Assembly (NCBI GenBank): GCA_964581535.1
Contig: CAZOOW010000001.1
Span: forward strand, 274,580 to 338,579
Reading direction: 5' to 3'
Source: CAZOOW01 sp964581535
Lineage (GTDB): Bacteria > Patescibacteriota > Saccharimonadia > Saccharimonadales > Saccharimonadaceae
DNA length: 64,000 nucleotides
Shown here: piece after piece, positions 56,246 to 64,000 of the stretch
Layout: each line of letters opens with the position of its first letter
How positions within the stretch are numbered: the first letter of the stretch is position 1
Notes under the pieces: generated by a model
The model's database searches: none
Seen by the model: only the letters and a program-made list of their open reading frames with translations
Told to the model about the DNA's origin: nothing
Translations under genes and position numbers: made by a program

Positions 56246-57266
56246 GTTACGGCGTAAAAAAGACGAGGAGGTCGTCAAACCTTCGCGTATTACAAATGAC
56301 ACTGTCGCCGAGCACCGCGAGCAAATACTCGCTGGTGGGCGGAAGTTCAAATACCCTGTCCAGTACGTGAAGCACAAGCTAGTGATAAACAGCATAATCA
56401 TCGTAGCGGCGATGGTACTCGCACTGAGCCTGTTGTTTTGGTTTTTGTTGTATCAAACACAGTTGAACACAAAATTTATGTATCGACTTACTCAGTTATT
56501 CCCAGTTCCAGTAGCAAAAGTTGACGGAGAAAGTGTTCGTTATAGCGATTACCTAAGAAAATACCGTGGTGACGTGACACTTCTGCTACAGCAAGATCAG
56601 ATTAACCTGAAAAGCACCGACGGCAAACGTCAGTCAGAATACTACAAACGAAAAGAGCTTGATAGCGCCGTGAAGGATGCCTATGTGCGTAAGCTAGCGC
56701 GGGCAAATAATACCAAAGTGAGTCAAACAGAGGTTGATGACTATATTACGAATACCGTGAACACGAAGTCGATTAGCCTAGAGGCCTTCGAAAAGACAGT
56801 CCTTAGAAACTACTATGACTGGTCACTTGATGACTACCGGGCAGTCGTCCGTGCTGAGTTGCTCGCTCGAAAAGTAGACTTTGCTATAGATAAAACTGCT
56901 AAACAGCGCGCCCTGACATTAGCATCACGTGCTCAGACTGAAGATTTTGCAACGCTAGCACGGGCTGAGTCAGATGACATGGCCACTAAACCAAATGGTG
57001 GAGATGTGGGCGTGCTGCCTGCGGACAACCTCGATGTAAATGGTCTCATCGTCGCCGCAAAGCGTATGGCAGAAGGGCAGGTTTCGCAGCCGATTGAAGG
57101 CACGGACGGGTACTACATTATCAAGCTGATTAAGAAATCTGAGATGAATATCCACTATGCACAGATAAAAGTAAATTTGAGCGAACTAAACAAGCGTTTC
57201 GAGAAAGTACAAAAAGACAAAAAGGTTAAAGAATATATAAACGTCAAGCCGCAGCAAGACGTTTAG
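56226..57266 (+). CDS. Membrane-anchored parvulin-type peptidyl-prolyl isomerase (SurA/PrsA-like)
   Basis: 346 residues: ~50 basic cytoplasmic residues, a membrane helix (~53-73, SIIIVAAMVLALSLLFWFLLY), a SurA_N-like helical domain (~95-215) and a parvulin domain (~220-320) with FATLARAESDDMATKPNGGDVGVLP, MAEGQVSQPIEGTDGYYIIKL. These are the PpiC hallmarks. Folds secreted proteins outside the membrane, such as the many surface proteins in this region. Overlaps the PH-domain gene by 20 bp. Confidence 0.88.
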   Translation: MKRLTNKLRRKKDEEVVKPSRITNDTVAEHREQILAGGRKFKYPVQYVKHKLVINSIIIVAAMVLALSLLFWFLLYQTQLNTKFMYRLTQLFPVPVAKVDGESVRYSDYLRKYRGDVTLLLQQDQINLKSTDGKRQSEYYKRKELDSAVKDAYVRKLARANNTKVSQTEVDDYITNTVNTKSISLEAFEKTVLRNYYDWSLDDYRAVVRAELLARKVDFAIDKTAKQRALTLASRAQTEDFATLARAESDDMATKPNGGDVGVLPADNLDVNGLIVAAKRMAEGQVSQPIEGTDGYYIIKLIKKSEMNIHYAQIKVNLSELNKRFEKVQKDKKVKEYINVKPQQDV

Positions 57267-57276
57267 GGTTTCGAAA

Positions 57277-57352
57277 TGGAGCCACCTGCCGGGATTGAAC
57301 CGGCGACCTACGCGTTACGAATGCGTCGCTCTACCAACTGAGCTAAGGTGGC
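57277..57352 (-). tRNA. tRNA-Thr (anticodon CGT)
   Basis: Minus strand: GCCACCT ... AGGTGGC acceptor (57346-57352 and 57281-57287), D arm GCTC/GAGC with AGTTGGTA, anticodon loop TTCGTAA, T arm GCCGG-TTCAATC-CCGGC. CCA encoded at 57277-57279 with T as discriminator. Reads ACG. Confidence 0.92.
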
Positions 57353-57452
57353 GAATGTCCCGGCTATTATACTACCACAACCCCTGTTGCGTCAGAGAAA
57401 AAAATTTGCTAGACTTACGAGGTTGAAATAGACGCTATAAAAAAATAAATAG

Positions 57453-57553
57453 GTCCATTTCTTGGGCGCCCGTAGTGAAGCTGGCCTATCACGCCTCCCT
57501 GTCACGGAGGAGATCGCCGGTTCGAATCCGGTCGGGCGCGCCAAGAAATGGAC
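57453..57553 (+). other. Leader-trailer inverted repeat extending the tRNA-Asp acceptor stem
   Basis: GTCCATTTCTTGG (57453-57465) is the exact reverse complement of CCAAGAAATGGAC (57541-57553), directly flanking the tRNA; the trailer half contains the encoded CCA. In the primary transcript this adds 13 bp to the acceptor stem and burdens RNase P and 3' maturation; with the following GTATTTTTTATT it may also act as the terminator. Confidence 0.8.
57466..57543 (+). tRNA. tRNA-Asp (anticodon GTC)
   Basis: Acceptor GCGCCCG (57466-57472) pairs with CGGGCGC (57533-57539), discriminator G, CCA encoded. Anticodon arm CCTCC-CTGTCAC-GGAGG with GTC in the loop; T arm CGCCGG-TTCGAATC-CGG. TATAAA (57436-57441) is upstream. 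Translated backwards this gene gives the well-known false protein RPTGFEPAISSVTGRR. Confidence 0.93.
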
Positions 57554-57626
57554 GTATTTTTTATTACGCACCATCTGTCGTATATGCATCGCGGATTTGA
57601 ACTATCCTTCAGGTATACTAGTACAT

Positions 57627-57992
57627 ATGAGAACAACAGTTAGAACTACCGTAAAAGACAGAGCTTATATGACGCCGTTTATCATCGGCGGGCTGCTTTT
57701 GCTCAGTTTATTTATTTTAGGCATCATTTCTATCCGGAGCAGCGAACTTCAAGTGCCTGTTCGCTATACCTCGTTTGGCGTCACAAATTTTTACACTGAA
57801 CCTTGGTTTTATCAGCTCAGTTTCATGCTGTTCGGTGCGGTGGTGTATATTCTTCACGGCTTTGTCGGCGTACAAATATACAAAAAGAAGGGCGACAAGT
57901 TTGCGACATCATTTCAGTGGTTCACGGTCGTTATTATGCTAATAACGCTTCTGACCACATACGCTATTTTCAGAATCGCGGACCTCTCATAA
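57627..57992 (+). CDS. Small membrane protein upstream of the glycosyltransferase
   Basis: 121 residues with three predicted membrane helices (~17-38, ~62-84, ~95-115) and few conserved-looking residues. The ATG at 57627 has TATACT (57614-57619) 7 nt before it; a longer reading runs back through the tRNA gene and is discarded. Its stop overlaps the next start (TAATG), so it is an operon partner, possibly a subunit or helper of the glycosyltransferase. Confidence 0.65.
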   Translation: MRTTVRTTVKDRAYMTPFIIGGLLLLSLFILGIISIRSSELQVPVRYTSFGVTNFYTEPWFYQLSFMLFGAVVYILHGFVGVQIYKKKGDKFATSFQWFTVVIMLITLLTTYAIFRIADLS

Positions 57993-59623
57993 TGACAGAC
58001 ATCGAAATTCCTCTTGGGAAACGTACACGATTCTACCGATTTTTTGAGATGCTGCCTGCATTTATCAGTTATGGAACGATTGCGCTCCCGGTGCTGCTCA
58101 GTTTTATCAACCCGATATACGGTGCTATCTTTGTTATCGTGTTTATTATTGTCTGGTTTGTAAAGACTCTTGGGATGACCTTTCGGACAGTACAGGGCTA
58201 CGGGACGTTAAAGCGTGCTGAGCGGCTAGACTGGAAGGGGCGACTTGCAGACATGGAGGATCCGGCATCAGCGCTCGTCGGAAAACGCTATGCCGGTTCG
58301 TGGCAGCATAAGGTTCATGTACATAACCTCGAGCGACTAGCAGGTAGCGTCAACCCGGTAATGCCTTCTGACATCTATAATGCAGTCATCATCGCAACCT
58401 ATAACGAGTCACGAGACGTATTGGAACCAACTATCCAGGCCGTACTCGAGGGTGACTACGACCCAAAACGTATCATAATGAGCATCGCCTACGAAGCTCG
58501 TGGCGGGGAGAACACCGAGCAAACAGTAAAAGCACTGCAGCGCGAATACAAAGACAGGTTCTATCGTTTTTATGTATTCAAACACCCGGCGGATTTACCA
58601 AATGAAGTTGTAGGTAAGGGCGGAAACATAACGTATGCGGGCAAAGGACTGGTCCCTAAGCTGGGAGCGCTTGGTATCAACCCTGAACATGTCATCGTGA
58701 CGACGCTCGATAGCGATAATCGGCCTCATAAAAGCTATTTTTCTTATGTTACATACGAATTTTTAGCTCATCCCGAGCCTCGTTATGTAGCATTTCAGCC
58801 GCTCGCACTCTTTTTGAACAATATTTGGGATGCTCCGGCACCGATGCGGGTGCTTGCAACAGGAAACTCGTTCTGGAGTTTGCTTAACTCACTTCGCCCC
58901 CACATGCTTCGCAACTTCGCGGCTCATTCCCAGAGTATGGCCGCGCTTATCGACATGGATTTTTGGAGTACCAGAACGATTGTCGAAGACGGTCACCAGT
59001 TCTGGCGAAGTTACTTCAAATATGACGGTCACTACAGTGTTGTGCCTATCTATTTACCGATTTATCAGGACGCGGTGCTCTCTGAAACCTATCGTAAAAC
59101 GCTCAAAGCACAGTTCATTCAACTGCGACGATGGGCATACGGTGCATCGGATGTACCGTATGTGGCAGAGCGGGTATTTACAAAAAAACGGACTGTGCCT
59201 CTGTGGGACGGTATTACTAAGTTTTTCCGGCTTCTCGAGGGGCATGTCTCGTGGGCGTCTGCGTCATTTATTCTTTTACTGGGTGCTTGGGGGCCACTTT
59301 TTATCAACCCCGAGTCCAACCGCAGCCTCGTAGCCCATGAACTGCCAACGATAGCGAGTGGTTTACAGCGGTTTGCCATGGTCGGACTGTTCGTCAGCGT
59401 GTTTCTAGCACTCCGGATGTTGCCACCCCGTCCTGAGCGATATAAACGGCATCGTAATATTTTTATGGTGGTACAGTGGGTTCTGATGCCAGTAGTGAGC
59501 ATTGTATACGGTTCATTTGCGGCACTTACCGCCCAGACTCGGCTCTTTCTCGGCAAATACCTTGACACCTTCGATGTTACCGATAAAGCAGTTGTCCAGC
59601 ACGACGGTACTACAACAAAATAA
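57992..59623 (+). CDS. Membrane GT2-family glycosyltransferase
   Basis: 543 residues, start at 57992 by TAATG overlap (a reading from 57803 is a shadow). Two N-terminal membrane helices (~25-65), a GT-A catalytic domain (~125-420) with VIIATYNESRDVLEPTI, VTTLDSDNRPHKSYF (D-x-D), VEDGHQFWRSYF (ED) and QFIQLRRWAYGASD (Q-x-x-R-W), the processive cellulose/hyaluronan-synthase signature, and three or four C-terminal helices. Likely makes a surface polysaccharide; the sugar is unknown. Confidence 0.85.
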   Translation: MTDIEIPLGKRTRFYRFFEMLPAFISYGTIALPVLLSFINPIYGAIFVIVFIIVWFVKTLGMTFRTVQGYGTLKRAERLDWKGRLADMEDPASALVGKRYAGSWQHKVHVHNLERLAGSVNPVMPSDIYNAVIIATYNESRDVLEPTIQAVLEGDYDPKRIIMSIAYEARGGENTEQTVKALQREYKDRFYRFYVFKHPADLPNEVVGKGGNITYAGKGLVPKLGALGINPEHVIVTTLDSDNRPHKSYFSYVTYEFLAHPEPRYVAFQPLALFLNNIWDAPAPMRVLATGNSFWSLLNSLRPHMLRNFAAHSQSMAALIDMDFWSTRTIVEDGHQFWRSYFKYDGHYSVVPIYLPIYQDAVLSETYRKTLKAQFIQLRRWAYGASDVPYVAERVFTKKRTVPLWDGITKFFRLLEGHVSWASASFILLLGAWGPLFINPESNRSLVAHELPTIASGLQRFAMVGLFVSVFLALRMLPPRPERYKRHRNIFMVVQWVLMPVVSIVYGSFAALTAQTRLFLGKYLDTFDVTDKAVVQHDGTTTK

Positions 59624-59631
59624 GTCGAATT

Positions 59632-60099
59632 TTATGTCTCGCGTCTAGTGCGGGGCCTGCCTCTGCGTGGTGAGTTTGCTCGCCCCACTTTGAGTACTCG
59701 ATGTCGAGTTCCGTAGGTGAGGGCTGCGACCGCATCGAACCGATGTAGCACATCATACGTTACGACAGCTATCTGTAGGGGCGTTATCGTACGGTTTGAT
59801 TCCTGGGAGAGTATTTCTGAAACAGTCTGCGCCAGCCAATAGGCGTTATCGGCACCTTTTTCATCATTTCTGTGGGCAAGCGCAGAATATATCGAAATCA
59901 TTAGTACCGGCAAACTGAACCTCCTGAGGCCTTCGATGTCTTTAACAGATAACTCATATTCCTTATCGCTGACAGTTTCCCACGTAGTGTAGAGCGCCGC
60001 GCAGGAGGTACATTCCCGTCGACGCCATGTACTAGGAGTTTTTTTGTGCGGTCTAGTGTTTATAACTTTTGTTTTAGAACTACAATTTATACAGAACAT
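59632..60099 (-). CDS. nrdR: Transcriptional repressor NrdR
   Basis: Represses ribonucleotide reductase genes in response to nucleotides. 155 residues: N-terminal zinc ribbon with Cys3, Cys6, Cys31 and Cys34 (MFCINCSSKTKVINTRPH, RRRECTSCAALYTTWE) and an ATP-cone domain (~45-135) with LPVLMISIYSAL. Both match NrdR, though the zinc ribbon is less conserved than usual and the tail is basic (RRGRPRTRRET). Convergent with the glycosyltransferase gene. Confidence 0.85.
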   Translation of the reverse strand: MFCINCSSKTKVINTRPHKKTPSTWRRRECTSCAALYTTWETVSDKEYELSVKDIEGLRRFSLPVLMISIYSALAHRNDEKGADNAYWLAQTVSEILSQESNRTITPLQIAVVTYDVLHRFDAVAALTYGTRHRVLKVGRANSPRRGRPRTRRET

Positions 60100-60171
60100 G
60101 TCTATATATTGTCATATCGCTATAAAAAATTCTAGTGGAAAAAATATGTGAAGAGGGGAAAACAAAAAGAC

Positions 60172-60195
60172 TCATTTCGGTATGTCGAAACGAGC
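60172..60195 (-). terminator. Minus-strand terminator
   Basis: CTCATTTCG pairs with CGAAACGAG (one mismatch) over GTATGT; on the minus strand it is followed by CTTTTTGTTTTCCCC. It ends the small gene at 60234-60374. Confidence 0.7.
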
Positions 60196-60233
60196 CTGCG
60201 ATCGCGACTGTTCGTTTGAACAGGGGTGAACGG

Positions 60234-60374
60234 CTATTTTGAATCGTTGCTGCCGGAACGTTTTGTGCGTCCTGGAGCTGATTTTACCGGTACTGTCTCG
60301 TAGAAGAGTTCGAACTTATCTAGAGCAGTGATAGTTTTTTGACTGTTACCAGTCGGCTTGGATGAAATATCCAT
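60234..60374 (-). CDS. Small protein of unknown function
   Basis: 46 residues from the ATG at 60374 (MDISSKPTGNSQKTI), with TGCTACAAT and then GAAGTT directly before the ATG (6 nt, leaderless). Mixed helix then a Lys/Arg/Ser-rich tail (KSAPGRTKRSGSNDSK). Ends before a terminator, which supports a real transcription unit. No family recognised. Confidence 0.55.
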   Translation of the reverse strand: MDISSKPTGNSQKTITALDKFELFYETVPVKSAPGRTKRSGSNDSK

Positions 60375-60592
60375 AACTTCATTGTAGCATATAGTGATTT
60401 TTATGTCAATAACGCCTGTGTTTATGACGTATATCATATGGTGCATAAAAAATCAGAAAATCTATAAAAAAAAATGTGGAAAACTTGTGGTGAAACTCCT
60501 TGCGATTACTCTTGTCACCAGTGGTAAAATTCTGTAAAATCACGTGTGAAGGTTATAAGCAAAAGCAAAAAAACCATCAAAAAGAGACAAAA

Positions 60593-63500
60593 ATGAACAG
60601 AGTGACTTCCAGCTGGAGAGTAGACCAAAAGCCAAATATTTTCATGTGGCTTTTGTTTGGCGCTTTACTCAGTGTTGCTCTGGTTATGTTTTCTCCCTCT
60701 CCCCGCGGTGAAGCTCTCACAACCGTTCCGACTCTTATGAATTTCCAGGGTCGCCTCACTGATTCTAGTGGCAATATCCGACCAAACGGCACCTACAACA
60801 TGAAGCTTCGTCTCTATGACGCAGCAAGCGGTGGTACGCTGAAATGGTCGGAGGACCGCTTGGTATCAGCCTCACAGGGCGTATCACTGGTCAATGGATT
60901 ATTTAGCATCAAGCTAGGGCAGGTAACGCCACTCCCGGCAAACATCTTTGCCTCAGGCTCTCTCTACCTTGAAGTCGAACTGGCTACTCCAGCCACCGCC
61001 ACCAGCAGTTCTCCTGTCTGGACTGAAGGCGCTATGACTCCCCGTAACCAACTTGCTACCAGCGCCTATGCCTACAATGCAGAAACACTCGATGGGCTTG
61101 ATAGTTCTGCATTTGCGGCCGCATCTGGTTCATCGAGTTATATCCAAAACACGACCAGCCCACAGACTGGTAACTTCAACATTACTGGCATGGGCACCAT
61201 CGGCGGATCCTTAAGCGTTGGCGCTACGGCGACAGTGAGTAACTTAGTGGTTAGCGGAAGAACAACCAAGCTTTCAAATATGGATATGGACTACCGCTGG
61301 AAATGGATCAACGGTACTGACGTAAACTGGAAAACAGTCGCTAATATATCTGCCGGAACAAGCCCGTATGCTGGTGTATCTTTTCAGGTCGACGTGCTAA
61401 ACGCCGCCGGTAATCATGGACAGACATCCAGCATGGTGCCACTTAGGTATTTCGTTTCTGCTATTCGAAGCACCGGTACGCTGGATACTCCTGATTCAGG
61501 AACAGTGTCGGGTCCGATAGCCGAATATGTTCGTTTAGTAAAAACGGCCACAGGATTTTATGAGCTGCAGGTAAGAGCACCAATTAATTACACAACTATT
61601 GAGTACAGTGTGCGCGTCATATCTACTGCAGGAGCCACAACTACTTACGTGGATAACCCCGTAGACGGCTCAACTACCGGGACGGCCTACACTGCAAACA
61701 CTAACGGATATACTCAGCATTTTGCAGCGCTCAATGTCAACGGAGTTTTTAATATGGGCCATACTACCGTGCTCACTGCAGGGCGTGCGCTTCAGAATGT
61801 TAGTTCTGCCTCAATCCAGGGCAATGTTACGGCTGGCGGGTCTATATCTAGCTCATCTACCATAACCGGCACACAGCTTATCTCTACGGCGTCTACAGGT
61901 ACAGCGCCATTAACTGTGGCAAGTACGACTAAAGTTTTGAACCTTAACGCCGATCTGCTTGACGGGATGGATAGTGCCGCTTTTGGTCAGCTGGCAGCAA
62001 ATAATACATGGAGCGGTAACAATCTTTTACAGGCTTCTACCGACTCATCTAATATGTTCAGTATCCAGAGCTCTTCGGCAGCGAGCTTATTTAATGTCGA
62101 CAGCACCGGAGCAGGGAATGTAACGATTCTTGGCGCGACAAGCGGAGCGGCTGGCGTGTGGCAAACAGCGTCCTCTTCGATGCCCGCTCAACGTTATATG
62201 TGTGCTACCGTAGCGGCTAACGGCTATCTATATTGTATTGGAGGTGGAACTGGCTACACCGTAGGACACTCCACTGTTTACTATGCAAAAATAAATAGCA
62301 ACGGAGACTTAGGTCCATGGGCATCTACTACTTCTTTACCAGCAGCTCGCTATGGAGCGGGTGGAAGTACTGTAGTAGCAAACGGATATGTGTATATCGT
62401 CGGGGGTGTAGTAGGTGGAACGCAGACCGACACAACAATCTATGCGCGTATAAATTCAGATGGAACGCTCGGTACATGGAAATCTGCCTCAAGTCTTCTT
62501 CCGCAAGCTAGGGGGTCTTCAACTACAGTGCTGATAGGAGGCTATCTCTACAGCTTTGGGGGCGGTGGAGCAAGTGGATCACAGTCTGAGGTATATTTTT
62601 CGAAACTCAGCTCAGACGGAACTATCGGAGTGTGGCAGCAAGCCACTAACTCTCTACCGGCTGTTCGCAATATTGCCGCTGGAGTTTATGCAAATGGCTA
62701 TATGTACTTTATGGGTGGGTATGACGGAACCGCTCCGGCTGATACGGTATACTATGCCAAAATTACGCCTGATGGTACGGCGGGTAGCGTAGGAACATGG
62801 AGTAGCGGCCCATCCCTTCCTGTTGCCACTAGTAACGCTATGGCAGGTGTAGTAAATGGAACGATTTATTTTGTTGCTGGAAATGGATCTAGTGGCGCAT
62901 TTGATACCGTATATCATGCACGTATTAATACCGATGCCTCCCTAAGCCCATGGCAACTATCGCCAAATCACCTTCCATACGATGCGCACTCTGTTGGTCG
63001 GGCAGTAGTTAATGGGTACTTCTATGCAGTAGGAGGTGGGGGCTCAGGCGGCGCTGTCGCAACAACTGTTTATACTCGTCTGGGAGGTACTCTTCAGATC
63101 GGAGGATCACTAGACCTGGTTGGATTACAGGGTCAAAATCTCACAGAAGCTGGTGGGGTATCGGCAGGGTCAATGGGCGGTAGTATAACGGCAGGAGATA
63201 TCATGGCCGTCGGCTCGCTTCAGGTGCAAGGTCAGACATTGCTCTCAGGAAGCACTAGTATTGTGGGCGACTTTTCTGCGGCAAACGGCTTATTTTCGGT
63301 AGGTGCATCAGACGGTGGCACGGTTATTGTCCTTAACGGCAACGGAGAGACAAGCTCTTGGAAGACTTCAACAAACGGGTTGCCGTCACCGCGCGCGACT
63401 CCTATTACGGCTGTCGCGAACGGTTATGTCTATGCGGTTGGTGGGTATGACGGAACAACCAGTCAAAATACAACATATTATGCCAAGCTAAATGCTGACG

Positions 63501-64000
63501 GCTCAGTTAATTCGTGGCAGACATCTCCGAACCTTCTTCCGTCGGGAAGAGACACTACTCGCGGAATCGTAGCAAACGGATATCTATACGTCATTGGTGG
63601 TAAAAACGGTATTACCTTCCAGAGCACAGTGTACTATACGAAGCTAAACGCAGACGGATCTATCGGACCATGGCAAACCGGTACGGCAATGGCAACAGGT
63701 GCACGGGCAAATGCCGGTATGGCTGTGGCAAATGGCTATGTGTACATGGTTGGCGGTACGAACGGTACTGCACAATCCAGTACGGTCTATGCAAAACTTA
63801 ACGCTGATGGAAGCCTAGGCGCATGGCAGACAGCAGTGAACACGCTTCCTGCTGCACGAAATGTACTCACTTCTGTGGTTGCTAACGGCTATATTTATGC
63901 GCTGGGCGGTAACGACGGAACAGCTACCTCTCAGACGAGTGTGTACTATGCAAAACTTAACGCTGATGGAAGCCTAGGCGCATGGCAGACAGCAGTGAAC
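60593..64000 (+). CDS. Giant secreted Kelch-repeat protein (partial, open at window end)
   Basis: From the ATG at 60593 the frame is open for exactly 1136 codons to the last base; no stop is met. Signal/anchor helix (~17-37, FMWLLFGALLSVALVMF), then a CPR-type surface domain (TLMNFQGRLTDSSGN, YNMKLRLYDAASGGTLKW, ~45-170), a Ser/Thr/Gly beta region (~180-500), a first beta-propeller of Kelch-type blades (~505-830; pattern ANGYxYxxGGxxG....vyyAkin.DGslg.Wq....LP..R), a spacer (~830-910) and a second propeller (~915-1136+). Few Cys. Likely an adhesin. Longest gene of the window. Confidence 0.8.
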   Translation, partial: MNRVTSSWRVDQKPNIFMWLLFGALLSVALVMFSPSPRGEALTTVPTLMNFQGRLTDSSGNIRPNGTYNMKLRLYDAASGGTLKWSEDRLVSASQGVSLVNGLFSIKLGQVTPLPANIFASGSLYLEVELATPATATSSSPVWTEGAMTPRNQLATSAYAYNAETLDGLDSSAFAAASGSSSYIQNTTSPQTGNFNITGMGTIGGSLSVGATATVSNLVVSGRTTKLSNMDMDYRWKWINGTDVNWKTVANISAGTSPYAGVSFQVDVLNAAGNHGQTSSMVPLRYFVSAIRSTGTLDTPDSGTVSGPIAEYVRLVKTATGFYELQVRAPINYTTIEYSVRVISTAGATTTYVDNPVDGSTTGTAYTANTNGYTQHFAALNVNGVFNMGHTTVLTAGRALQNVSSASIQGNVTAGGSISSSSTITGTQLISTASTGTAPLTVASTTKVLNLNADLLDGMDSAAFGQLAANNTWSGNNLLQASTDSSNMFSIQSSSAASLFNVDSTGAGNVTILGATSGAAGVWQTASSSMPAQRYMCATVAANGYLYCIGGGTGYTVGHSTVYYAKINSNGDLGPWASTTSLPAARYGAGGSTVVANGYVYIVGGVVGGTQTDTTIYARINSDGTLGTWKSASSLLPQARGSSTTVLIGGYLYSFGGGGASGSQSEVYFSKLSSDGTIGVWQQATNSLPAVRNIAAGVYANGYMYFMGGYDGTAPADTVYYAKITPDGTAGSVGTWSSGPSLPVATSNAMAGVVNGTIYFVAGNGSSGAFDTVYHARINTDASLSPWQLSPNHLPYDAHSVGRAVVNGYFYAVGGGGSGGAVATTVYTRLGGTLQIGGSLDLVGLQGQNLTEAGGVSAGSMGGSITAGDIMAVGSLQVQGQTLLSGSTSIVGDFSAANGLFSVGASDGGTVIVLNGNGETSSWKTSTNGLPSPRATPITAVANGYVYAVGGYDGTTSQNTTYYAKLNADGSVNSWQTSPNLLPSGRDTTRGIVANGYLYVIGGKNGITFQSTVYYTKLNADGSIGPWQTGTAMATGARANAGMAVANGYVYMVGGTNGTAQSSTVYAKLNADGSLGAWQTAVNTLPAARNVLTSVVANGYIYALGGNDGTATSQTSVYYAKLNADGSLGAWQTAVN
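63788..64000 (+). repeat. Near-perfect 159-bp blade repeats in the Kelch gene
   Basis: The 54 bases 63788-63841 reappear exactly at 63947-64000, 159 bp (53 codons) later and cut by the window end, so the perfect copy may go on. It encodes YAKLNADGSLGAWQTAVN. The region between (63842-63946) resembles its neighbours only at the protein level, and similar blades with more divergence lie at 62260-63070 and 63390-63720. Confidence 0.85.

Noticed and set aside
57392..57589. Minus-strand ORF containing RPTGFEPAISSVTGRR
   Set aside because: It is the reverse translation of the tRNA-Asp gene, a well-known annotation artefact.
57462..57992. 176-codon reading that starts inside tRNA-Asp
   Set aside because: Runs through the tRNA gene; the internal ATG at 57627 has a -10 box directly upstream.

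Overview
This window reads as the chromosome of a Patescibacteria (CPR) bacterium, most probably Candidatus Saccharibacteria (TM7). That is inferred from gene content and style, not from a 16S gene: compact genes, TGA used as a stop (so not the Gracilibacteria/Absconditabacteria code), an inner-membrane type IV pilus set without outer-membrane secretin, many small secreted proteins of CPR type, YkuD and GtrA cell-envelope proteins, and few biosynthetic genes. A striking number of genes have a -10 box 6-12 nt before the start codon and no Shine-Dalgarno sequence, so leaderless transcripts look common; genes with long leaders (pnp, rpsF, RNase J, pilins, recombinase) have good Shine-Dalgarno sequences.

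Layout. 1-3.4 kb: secreted surface genes in two tandem pairs, resembling the Gram-positive WxL / DUF916 surface complex. 3.4-25 kb: mostly core genes (mutM, holA, rpsT, truB, rpsO, L,D-transpeptidase, pnp, uracil-DNA glycosylase, an unassigned structured RNA, RNase J, ftsK, a sortase-fold protein without catalytic residues, rpsF-ssb-rpsR, efp, tlyA). Three GC-rich insertions stand out (about 18.0-18.8, 24.9-25.4 and 36.7-37.5 kb); the second encodes a protein with a typically actinobacterial twin-arginine signal, suggesting capture from an actinobacterial host.

28.1-35.56 kb: a roughly 7.45-kb AT-richer integrative element inserted in the sixth codon of ychF. It carries a TIR-like gene plus a membrane protein (candidate defence pair), a Sau3AI-like endonuclease with its divergent cytosine-C5 methyltransferase, a winged-helix protein, small ORFs, structured intergenic sequences and a large serine recombinase. 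Junctions are visible at base level. The original ychF promoter and first codons (MSLSIG) lie at the left end; the right end supplies a new Shine-Dalgarno, start and codons (MLNIG), so ychF stays intact. The attachment site lies inside the recombinase reading frame: joining the ends restores a 43-codon C-terminal extension now stranded at the left end. By my reading the element has only one GATC, and it is the predicted -35 box of the methyltransferase.

37.6-54.1 kb: type IV pilus locus (TPR protein, 878-aa secreted protein, pilM, pilN, pilO-like, small membrane protein, pilB, pilT, pilC, two major-type prepilins whose promoter and N-terminus are a perfect 209-bp repeat, prepilin peptidase, four minor pilin-like genes), followed by xerD. 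54.2-60.4 kb: uppP, ndk, three tRNA genes (Arg-CCT, Thr-CGT, Asp-GTC), PH-domain protein, parvulin-type foldase, GT2 glycosyltransferase, nrdR. 60.6 kb to the end: a giant secreted Kelch-repeat protein of at least 1136 residues, open at the window edge, with a perfect repeat of its propeller blade at the very end.
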